Shown piece after piece: positions 13,031 to 14,417 of a DNA stretch of 14,417 bases. A program made the translations under genes and the position numbers. Source of the DNA: Desulfobacteraceae bacterium (lineage in GTDB: Bacteria; Desulfobacterota; DSM-4660; Desulfatiglandales; Desulfatiglandaceae); assembly GCA_030612945.1 (NCBI GenBank), contig JAUWMY010000017.1, forward strand, positions 1 through 14,417, read 5' to 3'. A model generated the notes under the pieces. It saw only the letters and a program-made list of their open reading frames with translations. It did no database searches and had not been told where the DNA came from. How positions within the stretch are numbered: position 1 is the first letter of the stretch; the number at the start of each line of letters is the position of its first letter.

Positions 13031-13573
13031 GTAAATCGTTTCATAGCTCGAGGGAGCAAGATCCCATGTCTTTCCATAGACGTGAACCTTACGTACGGGA
13101 ATCCCGTCCCGGTGCACCGGACCTCCGGCATGGAGCCAGGCCAGCAGGCCTCCCCGCAGATTGATCACATGGATGCCCCGTTTCCGTAGTTTGCTCACAA
13201 ACTTTCCGCTCCTGTAACTGATGGTGCAGTACGCAATGACTGTACGTTCCTTATAGGAGTCCGGATCTTCGAGGAATTTCCCGTGAGTGAGTGCCCCTGG
13301 AATCATGGAAACGGTCTGCTCCTCTGAATCCCGAACATCCACGAATACCACGTCCACGCGCTTCATAAGCTTGAAAACCAACTCAGGCGAGAGATCGGAT
13401 ATCTCTGGAAAAGATTTCTTGTACTCTGCGTACATCTCGGCGATCCGGTGTTGCTTAGATTCATCGTCAAGAACATTTTCGGCGGAAACCGCGCCCAGCA
13501 TAAAGAGAACAGTGAAACAGCCCGCCGCAACCCGTTTTATTCGCCTGCAGGCTCTCTGACAAATGAACGGCAT
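13028..13573 (-). CDS. Exported rhodanese-domain protein
   Basis: The 181-residue product begins with a basic N-region and hydrophobic core (RRIKRVAAGCFTVLFMLGAVSA, likely cleaved near residue 31), so it is secreted to the periplasm or beyond. The rhodanese domain follows: SPELVFKLM, VVFVDVRDSEEQTVSMIPGA, and the active-site loop AYCTISYRSGKF with the catalytic Cys116, then GIHVINLRGGLLAWLHAGGP. Such proteins carry sulfane sulfur on the cysteine; the partner is unknown. Start 13573 follows an AAGGGGG stretch about 14 bases upstream. The TAA stop (13030-13028) is supplied at the junction with the MITE-like element. A promoter-like repeat lies about 255 bases upstream. Confidence 0.87.
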   Translation of the reverse strand: MPFICQRACRRIKRVAAGCFTVLFMLGAVSAENVLDDESKQHRIAEMYAEYKKSFPEISDLSPELVFKLMKRVDVVFVDVRDSEEQTVSMIPGALTHGKFLEDPDSYKERTVIAYCTISYRSGKFVSKLRKRGIHVINLRGGLLAWLHAGGPVHRDGIPVRKVHVYGKTWDLAPSSYETIY

Positions 13574-13827
13574 TATGTTCCGTTACCCCCTTAATTGATG
13601 AATGCATGGCAATCCGCAGGGGTCCTCTATCAGTGAACTTAAAACCCCTTTGCGGTTTTTGTAAATATCAATACACGCGTAAACCCTCTATACCATAATT
13701 GAGTATTGATACGAGTTAAAAAGCCTAATTTCCCCTCGGGTCGTGAAACGATGGCATAGGGAACCATAGCGAAGGTTGCTGAGTTAATGTTGGTTGGGTT
13801 GGTAAGAACTTGCTTTTCCAGGGAAAG

Positions 13828-13856
13828 GCTATAGAGAAATTCCCCTTGTGATTCAA
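13828..13856 (-). promoter_or_regulatory. Promoter-like site in copy 2 of the 35-nt repeat
   Basis: On the reverse strand TTGAAT (13856-13851) and TATAGC (13833-13828) are spaced by 17 bases, the same arrangement as at 223-251. If active it would transcribe toward the rhodanese gene with a long leader of about 250 bases. The -10 is weaker than in copy 1. Confidence 0.35.
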
Positions 13857-13863
13857 GGAAAAA
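13829..13863. repeat. 35-nt exact dispersed repeat, copy 2
   Basis: This is identical to 224-258 over 35 bases, on the same strand. Both copies lie on the upstream side of reverse-strand genes (CBS protein and rhodanese). Confidence 0.85.
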
Positions 13864-13924
13864 CGAAAACTGATTTCATTTGTGAGAAAGTCTATCTTTC
13901 GGATTAATGTCTCTTCCTGGTGTT

Positions 13925-14260
13925 CTATTTTTTCTCTTTCGCCTTAGCCCTCTCCTGCGCCTTATTTGCCTTTTCCCTCTCTATTTGGGTTTTCTTTTCC
14001 ATTCGTTCAACCTGGGCATCAGCCCTATCAAGGATTTCCTCAGCTTTTTTCTTATCTTTTTCCTTTGCAGCTTTTTCCTCAGCCCTCTCCCTCACCTTAT
14101 TTGCCTTTTCCTGCTCCAAATTGGCATTCTTTTCAATGCGCTCGACCTGTTCCTCGGTCTTTTTGTCTTTAGACATATCGGCCAATGTCGAAATGGTTGG
14201 GAAAAATGTCATTAAACTAAAAACCAATACCGGGGATAAAACCTTCAAAATACGATTCAT
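13925..14260 (-). CDS. Exported, Lys/Glu-rich coiled-coil protein with internal duplication
   Basis: The 111-residue product has a signal peptide (MNRILKVLSPVLVFSLMTFF to about TLAD, cleavage near residue 28). The mature part is an unbroken charged helix rich in Glu, Lys, Arg and Ala. Two similar blocks stand in tandem: QVERIEKNANLEQEKANKVR and QVERMEKKTQIEREKANKAQ, each followed by ERA and a charged linker, so the gene arose by duplication of a unit of roughly 26 residues plus linker. A coiled-coil periplasmic or envelope-associated protein is likely; I do not recognise a named family. AAGGAGAT before ATG 14260 is a strong ribosome site. Frames on the opposite strand are Phe/Ser-rich shadows of the repeat. 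Confidence 0.75.
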   Translation of the reverse strand: MNRILKVLSPVLVFSLMTFFPTISTLADMSKDKKTEEQVERIEKNANLEQEKANKVRERAEEKAAKEKDKKKAEEILDRADAQVERMEKKTQIEREKANKAQERAKAKEKK

Positions 14261-14281
14261 GATATATCTCCTTAATTAATG

Positions 14282-14417
14282 CCTGAACGAAAACCTCGAA
14301 ATATGATTTCCCAGTTTTACTCGAAAATTTTAAACGCACTGAAATTGTTTTCTTTTTTGAATCCAAAATCCGCAATCCAAAATCCAAAATCGTGCCTGAA
14401 CTGGGTTTTCGTTCAGG
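14282..14417. repeat. Segment bounded by a 14-bp perfect inverted repeat, at the window edge
   Basis: CCTGAACGAAAACC (14282-14295) is the exact reverse complement of GGTTTTCGTTCAGG (14404-14417). Between them lies an AT-rich stretch and a short AATCCAAAATCC-type tandem repeat (14350-14391). The right repeat may extend past the window end. It could be another small inverted-repeat element upstream of the coiled-coil gene. Confidence 0.5.

Larger units (their letters stand above)
13574..13924. other. Gene-free spacer upstream of the rhodanese gene
   Basis: A weak AAAACC/GGTTTT hairpin (13641-13659) followed by T residues could end transcripts, but the stem is short. The 35-nt repeat is at 13829-13863. 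Between them, 13660-13828 shows no open frame, no clear hairpin and no RNA motif that I recognise. Confidence 0.5.

Noticed and set aside
13641..13659. Intrinsic terminator AAAACC/GGTTTTT
   Set aside because: The stem is only about 6 AT-rich pairs, so it is mentioned in the spacer entry but not called as a terminator.
13907..14279. Forward-strand Phe/Leu/Ser-rich frames
   Set aside because: They are shadows of the repeated coiled-coil gene on the other strand, which has a signal peptide and a strong ribosome site.

Overview
The window looks like a chromosomal segment from a Desulfobacterales-type (former Deltaproteobacteria) anaerobe, possibly from a metagenome assembly. This placement is inference. 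It rests on the moderately AT-rich coding style, the gene repertoire (CYTH/CHAD, ParA, SixA, tandem PPK2, a TIGR04283-type glycosyltransferase) and spacers full of short dispersed repeats and palindromes. No rRNA, tRNA, CRISPR array or transposase gene was seen.

Layout: (1) 1-185, reverse: the N-terminus of a CBS-domain protein that runs off the left edge. (2) 186-847: gene-free, with a promoter-like 35-nt repeat, a GC-rich hairpin and a ~196-bp hairpin-forming MITE-like element, ending in a good sigma70-type promoter. (3) 848-5730, forward: a polyphosphate-themed block made of a broken and frameshifted ppk1 fragment, a CYTH-like/CHAD protein, a ParA/MinD-like ATPase, a frameshifted CYTH triphosphatase, a small zinc-ribbon-like protein, a SixA phosphatase and an extremely Lys/Glu-rich protein. 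(4) 5731-6201: a convergent spacer holding a perfect hairpin and one copy of a ~185-bp MITE-like repeat. (5) 10005 down to 6202, reverse: five genes in one direction behind a consensus-like promoter, namely a helix-hairpin-helix basic protein, a YfcE-type phosphoesterase, two class-I-like PPK2 kinases and an ABM-domain protein. (6) 10006-10535: a gene-free spacer. (7) 10536-12849, forward: a GC-richer pair, a multi-spanning GT-C mannosyltransferase-like protein and a TIGR04283-like glycosyltransferase. (8) 12846-13030: a second, inverted copy of the MITE-like repeat, sitting exactly on the stop codons of two convergent genes. (9) 13028-13573 and 13925-14260, both reverse: an exported rhodanese and an exported, internally duplicated coiled-coil protein.

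The two convergent blocks together look like a polyphosphate homeostasis island: polyP-dependent nucleotide kinases (PPK2 x2), a polyP-binding CHAD protein, a tripolyphosphatase-type CYTH enzyme, phosphatases, several very lysine-rich proteins and a ParA-type ATPase placed between the CHAD and CYTH genes. The most interesting hypothesis is that the ParA-like ATPase positions polyphosphate granules whose coat or matrix includes the CHAD and lysine-rich proteins. That is inference from gene order and composition, not shown by the sequence alone.
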